Counted from the first letter of the stretch, positions 8,623-16,477 are shown. The stretch: 64,000 nt of DNA from Collinsella stercoris DSM 13279 (GCF_020735465.1 NZ_CP085935.1:682001-746000), one strand, 5' to 3'. Made by a program: numbers and translations. The notes: generated by a model from the letters alone, not told the origin.

Positions 8623-8628
8623 ATTATA
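8623..8628 (-). promoter_or_regulatory. TATAAT -10 box for gltX
   Basis: On the minus strand TATAAT lies 43 bases upstream of the gltX ATG, within TGCATGTATAATGC. No good -35 was seen. Confidence 0.45.
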
Positions 8629-8752
8629 CATGCATCCCGCCGCCGCATGCCCCGCTGCGGGCGCACCTGCTGGGATGGACACACAAGTTCGACTTCGCGC
8701 CGCCGCGGCGCGAGCGGGCGTCGCGGGGCGACGCATGAGAGGGGAGAGCGAC

Positions 8753-9013
8753 ATGAGGCTTGCGGTGTTCGACGTCGGGGGCACGGCCATCAAGTATGCG
8801 GCGATGACGGACGGAGAGATGGACGGCAAGGGCGAGGTCCCCACGCCGGCCACGTGCTCGGGTGATTTCCTGGCCGCCATCGAGGGCGTGCTCGACGCCC
8901 TGCGTGCGGGGATGGCGCGCCTGCATGAGACCGACTTGTGCTACCGTTTTCCGCCATCGATTGCGCGCGGGCCACAGCCCCACCTCTCAATTTGGTGCCC
9001 GCCCTCTTTTTGA
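8753..9013 (+). pseudogene. 5' fragment of a ROK-family sugar kinase
   Basis: The start has a GGGGAGAG ribosome site and reads MRLAVFDVGGTAIKYAAM, the phosphate-binding DxGGT signature of ROK kinases and repressors such as glucokinase. Similarity fades near residue 60, and the frame then runs through unrelated residues to a stop at 9011-9013. A ROK kinase has about 300 residues, so most of the gene is missing. The 3' junction lies close to the thiamin operon terminator, so a deletion between the two is likely. The truncated product would lack the catalytic and zinc motifs. Confidence 0.75.
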
Positions 9014-9020
9014 GGGCGGG
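8998..9020. terminator. Terminator hairpin of the thiamin operon
   Basis: Perfect 9-bp arms CCCGCCCTC / GAGGGCGGG with a five-base loop, four bases past the thiED stop on the minus strand. No strong U-run follows. Confidence 0.6.
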
Positions 9021-9024
9021 GTGC

Positions 9025-10566
9025 CTAAACGGGCACCTTCTGGTGCGGGCGGTAGGCCCACATGTGGTCGATGGGGCCGGAGCCGGCGCCCAGGTTGAGC
9101 CCGGCCTCGAGCGCGCCCATGAGGTATGACTTCGCTGCCGCCACCGATTCTTCAAGCCCGAGACCTCTGGCGAGACCGCAGGCAATGGCCGACGAGAGCG
9201 TGCAGCCGGTGCCGTGGGTGTTTTCGGTATCGACGCGGGGGCTGCGAAGCCACGTCGTGCGAACGCCCGCACCGACGTCTGCGGTTTCAGTCGGTGGCAG
9301 GGCCAGCACGTCGTTGGCATCGTGGACGCCGTGCCCCCCTTTGACGAGCACGGCGCAGCCGAAGCGGTCGGCCAGCGCGACGGCCGCCCGCTCCTGGTCC
9401 TTCTCGTCGCGCACCTCGAAGCCTGCGAGGACCTCGGCTTCCGGCATGTTGGGCGTGATGAGGCGCGCGAGCGGTATGAGTCGATCTTCGAGTGCATGGA
9501 CCGCGTCCTCGGCGATGAGGCGGGCGCCGGATGTGGCGACCATCACGGGATCCAGCACGATGTTGGTGGCGCTCCAGCGCGTGAGCGCGTCGGCGACGGC
9601 TTCGATGACGGGCGCCGACGGGCACATGCCGATCTTTATCGCCGCGGGCGGGATGTCCTCGAATATCGCATCAATCTGTTCGGCTATGAACGTCGGCGTC
9701 GCCTCGAGCACGTTGCGGACGCCCATGGTGTTCTGCGCGGTGAGCGCGGTCACGGCCGTCTCGGCGAACAGCCCGTGGGCCGCGACGGTCTTGATATCCG
9801 CCTGGATGCCCGCGCCGCCGCTCGAGTCGGAGCCGGCGATGGCGAGTACGGCGGGCAGTGCGGCGCATGCCGGGGGCAACGCCGGAAAGGCGGATTCGCC
9901 GCCGCCGAGCATCTCGTCCAGACGGGCGCGCAGGCTTCGCGCGGCAGCTTGGGCGTCATCGGCCGCGAAGAGGGCCGAGACCACGGCCGCGCCGTCTACA
10001 CCTGAGTTCGCGAGCACGTCGAGCGTCTCGACGCGCAGCCCGCCGATGCCCACCACGGGGATGTCCACCGCTCGGCAGATGCGCGCGAGCTCTTCGGAGG
10101 TGACATCGACGGCATCGGGCTTGGTGGGGGTGGGGATAAGCGCGCCCACGCCCAGGTAGTCGGCTCCCGCCGCCTGGGCAGCGCGCGCCTCCTCGACGGT
10201 CTGGACCGAGACGCCGATGATGGCGCCGTCACCCAGCAGCCGACGCGCATCGGCGCAGGCGGTATCGCTTTGGCCCACGTGGACGCCGTCGGCACCCACC
10301 TCGCGTGCGATCTCGACCTCGTCGTCGATCACGAAGGGCACGCCTGCGGCATGGCAGATGGGCATGAGCTCGCGAGCGAGCGCTACGATCTCATCGTGCG
10401 TGGCGTGCTTCTCGCGCAGCTGGATGAAGGTGGCGCCGCCGGCTATAGCGTCGGCTACGAGCTCGGGCAGGGTGCGTCCGTTGAGCCAGGCCCGATCGGT
10501 CACGGCATATAGGCGCATATGCGTACGGATGTCCTGGGCGCTCCAGCGCCCGCGGCGAGGTGCCAT
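9025..10566 (-). CDS. thiED: Bifunctional thiamin-phosphate synthase / HMP(-P) kinase
   Basis: 513 residues, a fusion of two pathway enzymes. The N-terminal ThiE barrel (about 17-220) has QLREKHAT, IDDEVEIA, GVHVGQSD and GVGALIPTPTK and joins HMP-PP to thiazole phosphate. The C-terminal ThiD ribokinase-like domain (about 235-513) has AIAGSDSSGGAGIQADIK, LDPVMVATSG and the anion-hole motif GTGCTLSSAIA, and phosphorylates HMP and HMP-P. The start is supported by GAGGAG eight bases upstream. It is last in the thiC-thiM-thiED operon, with a hairpin right after its stop. The fusion makes both products of the HMP branch in one polypeptide. Confidence 0.94.
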   Translation of the reverse strand: MAPRRGRWSAQDIRTHMRLYAVTDRAWLNGRTLPELVADAIAGGATFIQLREKHATHDEIVALARELMPICHAAGVPFVIDDEVEIAREVGADGVHVGQSDTACADARRLLGDGAIIGVSVQTVEEARAAQAAGADYLGVGALIPTPTKPDAVDVTSEELARICRAVDIPVVGIGGLRVETLDVLANSGVDGAAVVSALFAADDAQAAARSLRARLDEMLGGGESAFPALPPACAALPAVLAIAGSDSSGGAGIQADIKTVAAHGLFAETAVTALTAQNTMGVRNVLEATPTFIAEQIDAIFEDIPPAAIKIGMCPSAPVIEAVADALTRWSATNIVLDPVMVATSGARLIAEDAVHALEDRLIPLARLITPNMPEAEVLAGFEVRDEKDQERAAVALADRFGCAVLVKGGHGVHDANDVLALPPTETADVGAGVRTTWLRSPRVDTENTHGTGCTLSSAIACGLARGLGLEESVAAAKSYLMGALEAGLNLGAGSGPIDHMWAYRPHQKVPV

Positions 10567-10714
10567 GTACGAATCTCCTCTCGATTGCGATGCCCTCCGC
10601 GTCGGAGGGCTGCCCGAAGGGCCGTGTGGCGAGGGGGCACTGGCACTGCCCTTCGGGGACGGCAGGGCGGGCGGGTGCGTGCCCGCCCTGCCTCGGCTGC
10701 AAGGGCGCGGCCCC

Positions 10715-11554
10715 CTAGAGCTCCTCCACGAGCGCTCCGGCAGCGAGCTGCTCGGCGGTCATGTTGCAGATAGCGTCGAGCAGGTAGGTGCGGAAGCTGC
10801 CGTTTCCATCGAGCTCGCCCATGCGCGAGGCCGCGATCTGGCCGGCCAGGCCCTCGCCTGCGATGGCGGCGACGACGGCCTCGAGCCTGGAGGCGGGGTT
10901 GGCCGTCACGTAGGCGCCCACGAGGCACGAGAGCACGCAGCCGGCGCCCGTCATCTTGCCCATGAGGGCAACGCCGTTGCGGATGGCAACGGCGCGATCG
11001 GCGCTCGCCACGATGTCGATGGCGCCGGTGATGGCCACGATGGCATCGAGCTTTGCCGCGAGCTCGCGTGCGAAGGCGGCGCTCTCGGCGAGATTCTCGT
11101 CGGTCACCACGTCGTCGGGGTTCACGTCGACGCCGCGCGTGGAGGAGGCGGCACCCGCGACGGCCTTGACCTCGCTCATGTTGCCGCGGATGACGGTGAT
11201 GGGCAGGGTGTCGATGAGCTCGGAGGCGGTGGCGGTGCGCAGCGCCGAGGCGCCGGCGCCCACCGGGTCGAGCACGATGGCGTGCTCGAGCTCGGCCGCG
11301 CGCTTGCCGGCCACGCGCATGCCCTCGATGGAGTGCTGGTTGAGCGTGCCGATGTTGAGCACGAGACCGCCGCAGATGCTCGTGATGTCGGCCACGTCCT
11401 CGGGCTCGTCGCTCATGATGGGCGAGCCGCCGCACGCCAGCAGCGCGTTGGCGCAATCGTTGACCGTCACATAGTTGGTGATGCAATGCACCAGCGGCAC
11501 CGTCTCGCGAACAGCAGTGAGGGCGTCCTTAAGATCAGCGGCGGAAATAGTCAT
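10715..11554 (-). CDS. thiM: Hydroxyethylthiazole kinase
   Basis: 279 residues. It phosphorylates the salvaged thiazole alcohol for the ThiE reaction. Family features include LVHCITNYVTVNDCANALLA at the N-terminus, GGLVLNIGTL, VLDPVGAGAS and the C-terminal MTGAGCVLSCLVGAY, which holds the catalytic cysteine/anion hole. The frame is open further upstream, but the ATG at 11554 has GGAAGGA and starts the conserved region. With no thiG or thiS in view, this gene points to thiazole salvage rather than synthesis here. A TGAAACGCTTC word about 20 bases upstream resembles the sites at adhE. Confidence 0.95.
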   Translation of the reverse strand: MTISAADLKDALTAVRETVPLVHCITNYVTVNDCANALLACGGSPIMSDEPEDVADITSICGGLVLNIGTLNQHSIEGMRVAGKRAAELEHAIVLDPVGAGASALRTATASELIDTLPITVIRGNMSEVKAVAGAASSTRGVDVNPDDVVTDENLAESAAFARELAAKLDAIVAITGAIDIVASADRAVAIRNGVALMGKMTGAGCVLSCLVGAYVTANPASRLEAVVAAIAGEGLAGQIAASRMGELDGNGSFRTYLLDAICNMTAEQLAAGALVEEL

Positions 11555-11687
11555 AGTAAGCAATCCTTCCATAACGAATGAAACGCTTCTGCCAGGGCGG
11601 ATGCAATGCCAAGGCAGAGCATCAAGCAAGTTTTTTCTTTTAGGAACGTGGTGGCGCGTAGCCAGCCACCTCAGCCGTGGCAACGCA

Positions 11688-11774
11688 GGGTCGGGGGGCG
11701 GGGTGAACCCCTCGCGCGATTTCTGAGGCAAAGCCGAAGCTGAACGTGAGAGGTTCACCCCGTCCCCCCGACCC
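11688..11774. repeat. Palindromic element copy 3 (conserved loop)
   Basis: Arms 11688-11709 and 11752-11774 pair over 22 bases with one bulged T. The loop contains GCGCGATTTCTGAGG and CCGAAGCTGAACG. The arm/loop junction (GCGGGGTG...CCC then TCGCGCGATT) matches copy 1. It lies 31 bases past the thiC stop, between thiC and thiM, where it could set the thiC:thiM ratio. Confidence 0.78.
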
Positions 11775-11804
11775 GGCCATTATCCTCAGCCACGTCGCCC
11801 GAGC

Positions 11805-13154
11805 CTAGTGCTCCGAGTCCAGATCGATCGTCGTCCCCTCGAGCACCTTGTTGACCGTGCGCACCGCACACATCTTGCCGCACATCGTGCAGGTGCCCTT
11901 GGTGGCCGCCGGCGATGCCTCGTAGCGCTCGCGAGCCGTCTGGGGATCGAGGGCGTACTTCCACATCTCTTCCCAGTCGAGCTTGCGCCGGGCCTGCGCC
12001 ATGCGGTTATCCGCGTCGCGCGCGCCGGGGACGCCCTTGGCGATGTCGGCCGCGTGGGCCGCGATCTTGGTCGCCATGAGGCCTTCGAGCACGTCGTGGG
12101 CGTCGGGCAGGCACAGGTGCTCGGCGGGGGTCACGTAGCATAGGAAGTCCGCGCCGGCCGAGGCCGAGATGGCGCCGCCGATGGCCGCGGTGATGTGGTC
12201 GTAGCCCACGCCGATGTCGGTCACGAGCGGCCCCAGCACGTAGAAGGGGGCGTTGTGGCACAACCGCTTTTGCAGCTTGATGTTCGCCGCGATCTCGTCG
12301 ATCGCCATGTGCCCGGGGCCCTCGACCATGACCTGCACGCCGGCGTCCCAGGCGCGTTTGGTGAGCTTGCCCAGCTCGATCATCTCGGCGGTCTCCATGG
12401 CGTCGTTGGCGTCGTAGAGGCAACCCGGGCGGCAGGAGTCGCCGAGCGAGATGGTCACGTCGTACTCGTGGCAGATTTTGAGGACCTCATCGTAGAACTC
12501 GTAGAAGGGGTTCTCGTTGCCGGTGACCTCCATCCAGCCAAAGAGCAGGCTGCCGCCGCGGCTCACGATGTTCATGAGGCGGCCGGTCTCCTTGAAGGTC
12601 TTCACCACCGAGCGGTTGATGCCCGCGTGCACGGTGACGAAGTCCACGCCGTCCTCGGCATGCACGCGCAGGACCTCGAGCAGGTCCTCGGCGGTGAGTT
12701 CGACCAGCGGTTTCTCCATGTAGCCGATGGCGTCGTACATGGGCACGGTACCCACCATGAGCGGACACTCGTCGATCACCTGTTGGCGGAAGGCACGGGT
12801 CTTGCCGGAGTTGGAGAGGTCCATGATGGCATCGGCGCCGCGGTTGACGGCGATGCCGACCTTCTTCCACTCCTCGGCTGCGTCGGCCTTGTCGCCCGAG
12901 ATGCCGAGGTTCACGTTGACCTTGGTGGAGAGGCCCTCGCCCACGCCGCGCGGGGTGAGGCCGCGCTCGATATGGCGGATGTTGGCCGGGATGGCGATCG
13001 AGCCGCGCGCCACGCGCTCGCGGATGTACCCGGGGTCGCGCCCCTCGTGCTCGGCCACGGTGCGCATCTGCGGGGTGATCTTGCCCGCGCGGGCGAAGTC
13101 CATCTGCGTGATGGGCTCGTTCGGCGGATTGCCGGCGGTGTTGATGGTGCTCAT
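11805..13154 (-). CDS. thiC: Phosphomethylpyrimidine synthase ThiC (short form)
   Basis: 449 residues. It rearranges aminoimidazole ribotide to HMP-phosphate, a radical-SAM reaction. The core motifs are present (NLGISGDKADAAEEWKK, EGPGHMAIDEI, VGYDHITAAIGGA). The C-terminal cluster motif reads CTMCGKMC, that is CX2CX3C, one residue tighter than the CX2CX4C of E. coli ThiC. I believe this occurs in the short ThiC clade that lacks the N-terminal domain, but could not check. The ATG at 13154 follows GGGAG by seven bases, and that GGGAG is part of the upstream TPP riboswitch. First gene of the thiamin operon. Confidence 0.95.
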   Translation of the reverse strand: MSTINTAGNPPNEPITQMDFARAGKITPQMRTVAEHEGRDPGYIRERVARGSIAIPANIRHIERGLTPRGVGEGLSTKVNVNLGISGDKADAAEEWKKVGIAVNRGADAIMDLSNSGKTRAFRQQVIDECPLMVGTVPMYDAIGYMEKPLVELTAEDLLEVLRVHAEDGVDFVTVHAGINRSVVKTFKETGRLMNIVSRGGSLLFGWMEVTGNENPFYEFYDEVLKICHEYDVTISLGDSCRPGCLYDANDAMETAEMIELGKLTKRAWDAGVQVMVEGPGHMAIDEIAANIKLQKRLCHNAPFYVLGPLVTDIGVGYDHITAAIGGAISASAGADFLCYVTPAEHLCLPDAHDVLEGLMATKIAAHAADIAKGVPGARDADNRMAQARRKLDWEEMWKYALDPQTARERYEASPAATKGTCTMCGKMCAVRTVNKVLEGTTIDLDSEH

Positions 13155-13161
13155 GCACTCG

Positions 13162-13252
13162 CTCCCTTCGTTGGCATTATCCATATCAGGTTCTTCGGGT
13201 CGGGGCGGGCGCCGCCCCCTCTCAGCTTGCCGTCTCGTCCTGCAGGCTCCCC
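13162..13252 (-). ncRNA. TPP riboswitch (THI element)
   Basis: Read on the minus strand the region gives GGGGAGCCTGCAGG, then the conserved CTGAGAG, a GC-rich P3-like stem, ACCCGAAGAACCTGAT and GGATAATGCCAACGAAGGGA, the standard order of TPP-binding elements. The 3' strand of P1 ends in GGGAG, which is also the thiC ribosome site seven bases before the ATG. Ligand binding should therefore hide the ribosome site and repress translation. No separate terminator hairpin fits between it and the ATG. Confidence 0.95.
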
Positions 13253-13275
13253 GTGATATGCAGTTGTCGGTTCCG

Positions 13276-13281
13276 ATTGTA
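13276..13281 (-). promoter_or_regulatory. TACAAT -10 box upstream of the TPP riboswitch
   Basis: TACAAT on the minus strand lies 24 bases before the first riboswitch base, a sensible place for transcription to begin. The -35 region (13299-13304) does not match consensus. Confidence 0.4.
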
Positions 13282-13323
13282 AGCCCTATCCGCGCACACG
13301 GCGCCGTCTTTCGCGCCTTTTAC

Positions 13324-13632
13324 CTAGCGTTTATTGAAGACGAAGGTCTGACGCGGTCCGCTCCCGTTCGAAAGCTCGGGCGCGAAGCGGAACCCCATAT
13401 CGAAGCGTTTGAGGTCGTCGGGGCCCTCGGCTCCCATCTCGAGTCGATAGGGCTGCACGGCGTCGAAGGGACGCGCGCAGCCGTAGAGCTCGGACAGGAT
13501 CCAGAGGTGCTCCTGCAGCCAGGCGAGCGCGCACTCGTCCAGGATCCCGGGGGCCATGTTCTGATACTGGATTCCCACGTAGGAGAAGATCGCGGGCGCA
13601 ACGAGGCGGGCGAGGGCGGGATCGTCGAGGCC
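13324..13632 (-). pseudogene. yaaA (DUF328, peroxide-stress) remnant
   Basis: The recognisable part runs LDDPALARLVAPAIFSYVG, GIQYQNMAPGILDE, LQEHLWILSELYG and DAVQPYRLEMG, matching the centre of YaaA proteins (GIQY and QPYRLEMG motifs). The N-terminal third is missing, and the usual C-terminus after RLEMG is replaced by a short tail ending in FVFNKR. The upstream side abuts a transposase fragment in another frame. The gene is broken at both ends and should not be functional. Confidence 0.75.
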
Positions 13633-13639
13633 TGCCCCT

Positions 13640-14215
13640 CCGTGAGGTCCTCGGGGTTCTCGGGCAGCGGGAACCTGAGGCCCCTCACCCGCCCGGCCGG
13701 GTCGGGAGGGGCGGGCTCACCCTTGCGCGGGCGTCCGCGGCGCCGTCTCGGCGCGGGCGCCGACCCGGTCTCCCTCCACGCGCGGCGCCCCGGCTCGTCG
13801 AGGGCGCCGGTCGCCCACGAGACGGCGTGGAAGGGGTCGACGGCGAGCTCGGCGCCGGGGGCCCTCTCCGCGACGACGTCGGCGATCCGGCGCGCGCCGC
13901 CGGCGGTGACGACCTCGATGCCGGCGCGCTGCCCCTCCGTGAGCGGGTCGAGGAAGGCGTTGAGCTGGCGCCTGCCGTGGCCGGCGCAGGCCCACACGAC
14001 CCTTCCCCGGTCGTGGTCGACCACCACGGTCATGTACTTGCGGCCCTTCTCGTAGCCGGTCTCGTCGACGCCGATCGAGCGCAGACCGTCGAGGCGGCCC
14101 CGCCCGTCGGCCTCCTCGAGCGATGCCCCCACGCGGGCGCATATCCCGTCCACGGGACCGCCTGCGCCTTGACGCCGCGCTCGGGGCACTCCACGCGGCG
14201 CGGGGTGCGCCGCTG
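13640..14215 (-). mobile_element. ISL3-family transposase remnant
   Basis: A decayed transposase reads in pieces: RRVECPERGVKAQAVPW (zinc-finger end), then in another frame SIGVDETGYEKGRKYMTVVV, AELAVDPFHAVSWATGALDE and PENPEDLTEGQ, the order seen in ISL3-family enzymes. A frameshift separates the first two pieces. Both protein ends are missing: the finger lacks its first half, and the sequence stops at DLTEGQ, where about 150 residues should follow. No terminal inverted repeats were identified. It marks the left border of the surface-structure operon. Confidence 0.75.
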
Positions 14216-14309
14216 CCGTTAGATGTCGGTTTTCACCGTCCGCTCAACCCACACAAATCCCCGAAGAATCCTTAAAAATGTCAAGTAATGAGGGAAATCA
14301 TCAAAAGCG

Positions 14310-14337
14310 TTGCAAAATGGTAGATGTGTCGTATACT
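14310..14337 (+). promoter_or_regulatory. Promoter of the surface-structure operon
   Basis: TTGCAA (14310-14315), a 16-base spacer and TATACT (14332-14337) form the best sigma-70-like promoter in the region. It lies in AT-richer sequence and predicts a start near 14344, 37 bases before the GTG at 14381. Confidence 0.6.
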
Positions 14338-14380
14338 GGTCATCAAATTTAAATACCTTATCCCCCTAGGAAGCTCGCCA

Positions 14381-14916
14381 GTGCTCAAGAAGTTATTACA
14401 TACTCTAATATGTGTTGGGGGGGGGTCGCTCTTTCGCTCCTCATTGCATTTGTAGGTGTTCGTCTTCTAGGATTGACCCCTTATGCAGTTCTGAGTGGCA
14501 GTATGGAGCCCGAGTACCCCGTGGGCTCCCTCATCTACGTTGCCTCCGTGGAGCCGGAAGAGGTCTCGATCGGTGATGCGATCACCTTCGAGCTGGGGTC
14601 GGGCACGCTGGTGACCCATCAGGTCTACGAGGTGGACCAAGCCAATCGACAATTCAATACGCAGGGCATCGCCAACAAGACGGGCGACGGCGAGATCGTG
14701 CATGACGCGCAGCCGGTGCCGTACGAGCGCTTGGTTGGCAAGCCCGTGCTGTGCATTCCCTTCCTTGGTTATCTCAACAGCCTGCTCACGGGGCGGGCTG
14801 GCCTCTTCATCATCGCGGCTGCCCTCCTGCTGATGCTCGCCGCGGCGATCGGCATCGAGCTCATCGAGCGCTCCGAGGCCGATCACACCCCGATCGGGTC
14901 GCACATGCGCAGATAG
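14381..14916 (+). CDS. sipW: SipW-type signal peptidase I, frame broken at a G9 tract
   Basis: The protein has one N-terminal membrane segment, the catalytic serine box YAVLSGSMEPEYPVGSL, VTHQV with histidine in place of the usual lysine (the ER/archaeal type), GDGEIV, and a C-terminal membrane segment. The GTG at 14381 has AGGAAG seven bases upstream and gives VLKKLLHTLICVG, a normal SipW start. A run of nine G (14417-14425) then puts it out of frame with the rest. Ten or seven G would restore a 178- or 177-residue protein. In the present sequence only an ATG at 14410 without a ribosome site is in frame, giving 168 residues. The expected clients are the SipW-cognate precursors downstream. 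Confidence 0.85.
14417..14425 (+). repeat. Poly-G tract (G9) in the 5' end of sipW
   Basis: Nine consecutive G between TGTGTT and TCGCTC, 36 bases inside the gene from the GTG start. Tracts of this kind change length by slipped-strand mispairing and give ON/OFF switching in known phase-variable genes. Here the reading is OFF for the GTG start. Confidence 0.85.
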
Positions 14917-14965
14917 AGCGCATGTCGCCATAGGTAACCAGCGCGCGAGCGCAAGGAAGGAGAAC

Positions 14966-15676
14966 ATGATGGAACAGCAGAAGAAGAAAAGGACCGGCCT
15001 GGTGATCGCCCTCGTGGCCTGTCTCGCCCTCGTCGGCGTCGCCGGCGTCATGGCGTGGTATTCGTCCACGAGCGAGATCACGAACAACTTCGTCGACGGC
15101 GGAATCACCGAACCCGGCACCGACCCGACCGACCCCAACAAGCCGCTTAAGCCCGATGTTACCCCCGACCCCGAGCACAACGGACATCATGGCCAGGTCA
15201 ACGGCAACATCGTCGAGAATCAGTGGATCGCGAACTCCAAGGTGACCCCTGGCTCCTCCATCCCCAAGAACCCCAACGTGGGCATCGGCAAGAACTCCGA
15301 TAGCTGCTATGTCTTCGTGAACGTCAAGAACAACTTCACGAGCGGCGCCCACTTCACGCTGAACAATGGCTGGAAGGCCGTCCAGGCGACCCAGTACAAT
15401 AGCCAGGCAAACGAGTACACGGGCGGCCTCTTCGTGTACGTGGGCAAGGACGTCGCTGTCAACGCCGGTGACGCCGCCATCCTCACGGCCAACCCCACCG
15501 CCGACAGCTGGACCGGCGAGGTCTTCAGCAAGGTCAAGTTCGATGCGGACGCCGTCCTGGGGAACAGCAAGTCCATCAAGGTGAGCGCCTACCTGGTCGC
15601 AGCTTCCAACAAGACCGAGCAGATCGACGTCGCCGAGATCACCGACGCCGCCAAGGCCTGGGCTAACAAGCAGTAG
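14966..15676 (+). CDS. SipW-cognate secreted protein, TasA-like, fibre subunit candidate
   Basis: 236 residues (or 235 from the ATG at 14969; both follow an AAGGAAGGAG site). A lysine-rich start and a hydrophobic segment (about 11-31) end in VMAWYSSTSEITNNF, the signal-peptide class processed by SipW in TasA/CalY-type proteins. Then comes a Pro/Asp linker (EPGTDPTDPNKP) and an Asn-rich, beta-rich body with one Cys. There is no sorting motif or C-terminal membrane segment, so it is released or assembled. It follows sipW by 49 bases, and a long hairpin after it suggests it is the most abundant product of the operon. Fibre formation is inferred from the TasA analogy. Confidence 0.82.
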   Translation: MMEQQKKKRTGLVIALVACLALVGVAGVMAWYSSTSEITNNFVDGGITEPGTDPTDPNKPLKPDVTPDPEHNGHHGQVNGNIVENQWIANSKVTPGSSIPKNPNVGIGKNSDSCYVFVNVKNNFTSGAHFTLNNGWKAVQATQYNSQANEYTGGLFVYVGKDVAVNAGDAAILTANPTADSWTGEVFSKVKFDADAVLGNSKSIKVSAYLVAASNKTEQIDVAEITDAAKAWANKQ

Positions 15677-15694
15677 CAAGCACGTACCTCGCAT

Positions 15695-15729
15695 GATGCA
15701 CCCGGGCGATTCGCTCGCCCGGGTGCATC
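15695..15729 (+). terminator. Long hairpin after the first TasA-like gene
   Basis: Perfect 15-bp arms (15695-15709 and 15715-15729, core GCACCCGGGCGA) with a five-base loop. Outer CTCGCA/TGCGAG (15688-15693 and 15732-15737) extend it past a small bulge. There is no U-run, and the next gene starts 27 bases later on the same strand. It probably acts as a partial terminator or 3' stabiliser rather than the end of the operon. Confidence 0.65.
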
Positions 15730-15763
15730 CCTGCGAGATGCAACGGAGGGAGTCTGCGGAGCC

Positions 15764-16477
15764 ATGAGCGATGCAGTCGAAGACAAGGAAGCAACGACCC
15801 GGGCAGCTGGTTCGAATAGCGCCGTGAGAGAGGATGCGAGGCGGGATGGGCCAACGGTGTCCGAGGACGCGCCGCGCCGCCAGCCTGCTCGACGCGCCTG
15901 CATCGCGGCGCTCGGGTGCGTGCTGCTTCTCGCCCTGCTGGCGGCTGGCGCCGCGCAGCAGACCCTCTCCGCTGGATCTCGTAGCGCCATCGCGCAGAAT
16001 CGCGCGACCTTCGGCGGCGTGTCCGTCCGCGTGATCGAGAGCATGCCCGGGCCCTCCGGCGCGGAGGTCCCCGCCGAGACGGTCGATATACCCGTGGGCG
16101 ATTACGGCAAGGTCGATCGCATGGTGCGCGTGGAGAACGCCGGCTCGCACCCCGCCTATATCCGCGTCCGCCTGGACTTTGTAGGGGAGACCCCGGAAGG
16201 GGAGCATATCCCGCTCAACGATTGCATCACCTACCAGTTGGCCGCCCAGGGTTGGACCGAGCATGATGGCTGGTACTACTGCGACACCGCCCTCGAGGGC
16301 GGCGAGCGCACGACCGAGCTCATAACCGGCATGGTGGTCGACGCCGCATCCGCGCGCGCCGCAGCGCCCGGAGCGGAGCTCAAGCTCCATGTCGTGGGCC
16401 AGGGCGTCCAGGTCGAGAACAACGCCGCCGCGGCGATTGACGCCGAGGGCTGGCCGGAGGAAGGGGGCGAGCGCTGA
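15764..16477 (+). CDS. Membrane-anchored surface-operon protein (SipW-substrate-like)
   Basis: 237 residues, no confident family name. A 44-residue charged N-terminus precedes one hydrophobic segment (about 45-63, IAALGCVLLLALLAAGAA), then an outside domain of about 170 residues with VDIPVGDYGKVDRMVRVENAG and DGWYYCDTALEGGE. The latter resembles WVEGADGFYYWCSPLEPG in the protein at 21855, so the two outside domains are probably homologous. The stop overlaps the start of the next gene by one base (TGATG), implying translational coupling with the giant adhesin. It may be a minor subunit or base; this is inference. Confidence 0.75.
   Translation: MSDAVEDKEATTRAAGSNSAVREDARRDGPTVSEDAPRRQPARRACIAALGCVLLLALLAAGAAQQTLSAGSRSAIAQNRATFGGVSVRVIESMPGPSGAEVPAETVDIPVGDYGKVDRMVRVENAGSHPAYIRVRLDFVGETPEGEHIPLNDCITYQLAAQGWTEHDGWYYCDTALEGGERTTELITGMVVDAASARAAAPGAELKLHVVGQGVQVENNAAAAIDAEGWPEEGGER

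Noticed and set aside
11555-11687. Second TPP riboswitch upstream of thiM
   Set aside because: No CTGAGA or GAACCTGAT...GGATAATGC sequence on the minus strand; only a small GGTGGC/GCCACC hairpin and a TGAAACGCTTC word.
13320-14189. 289-codon open frame taken as one intact gene
   Set aside because: It joins a frame of the ISL3 remnant to an out-of-frame reading of yaaA; homology changes frame near 13632, so it is a composite of two dead genes.
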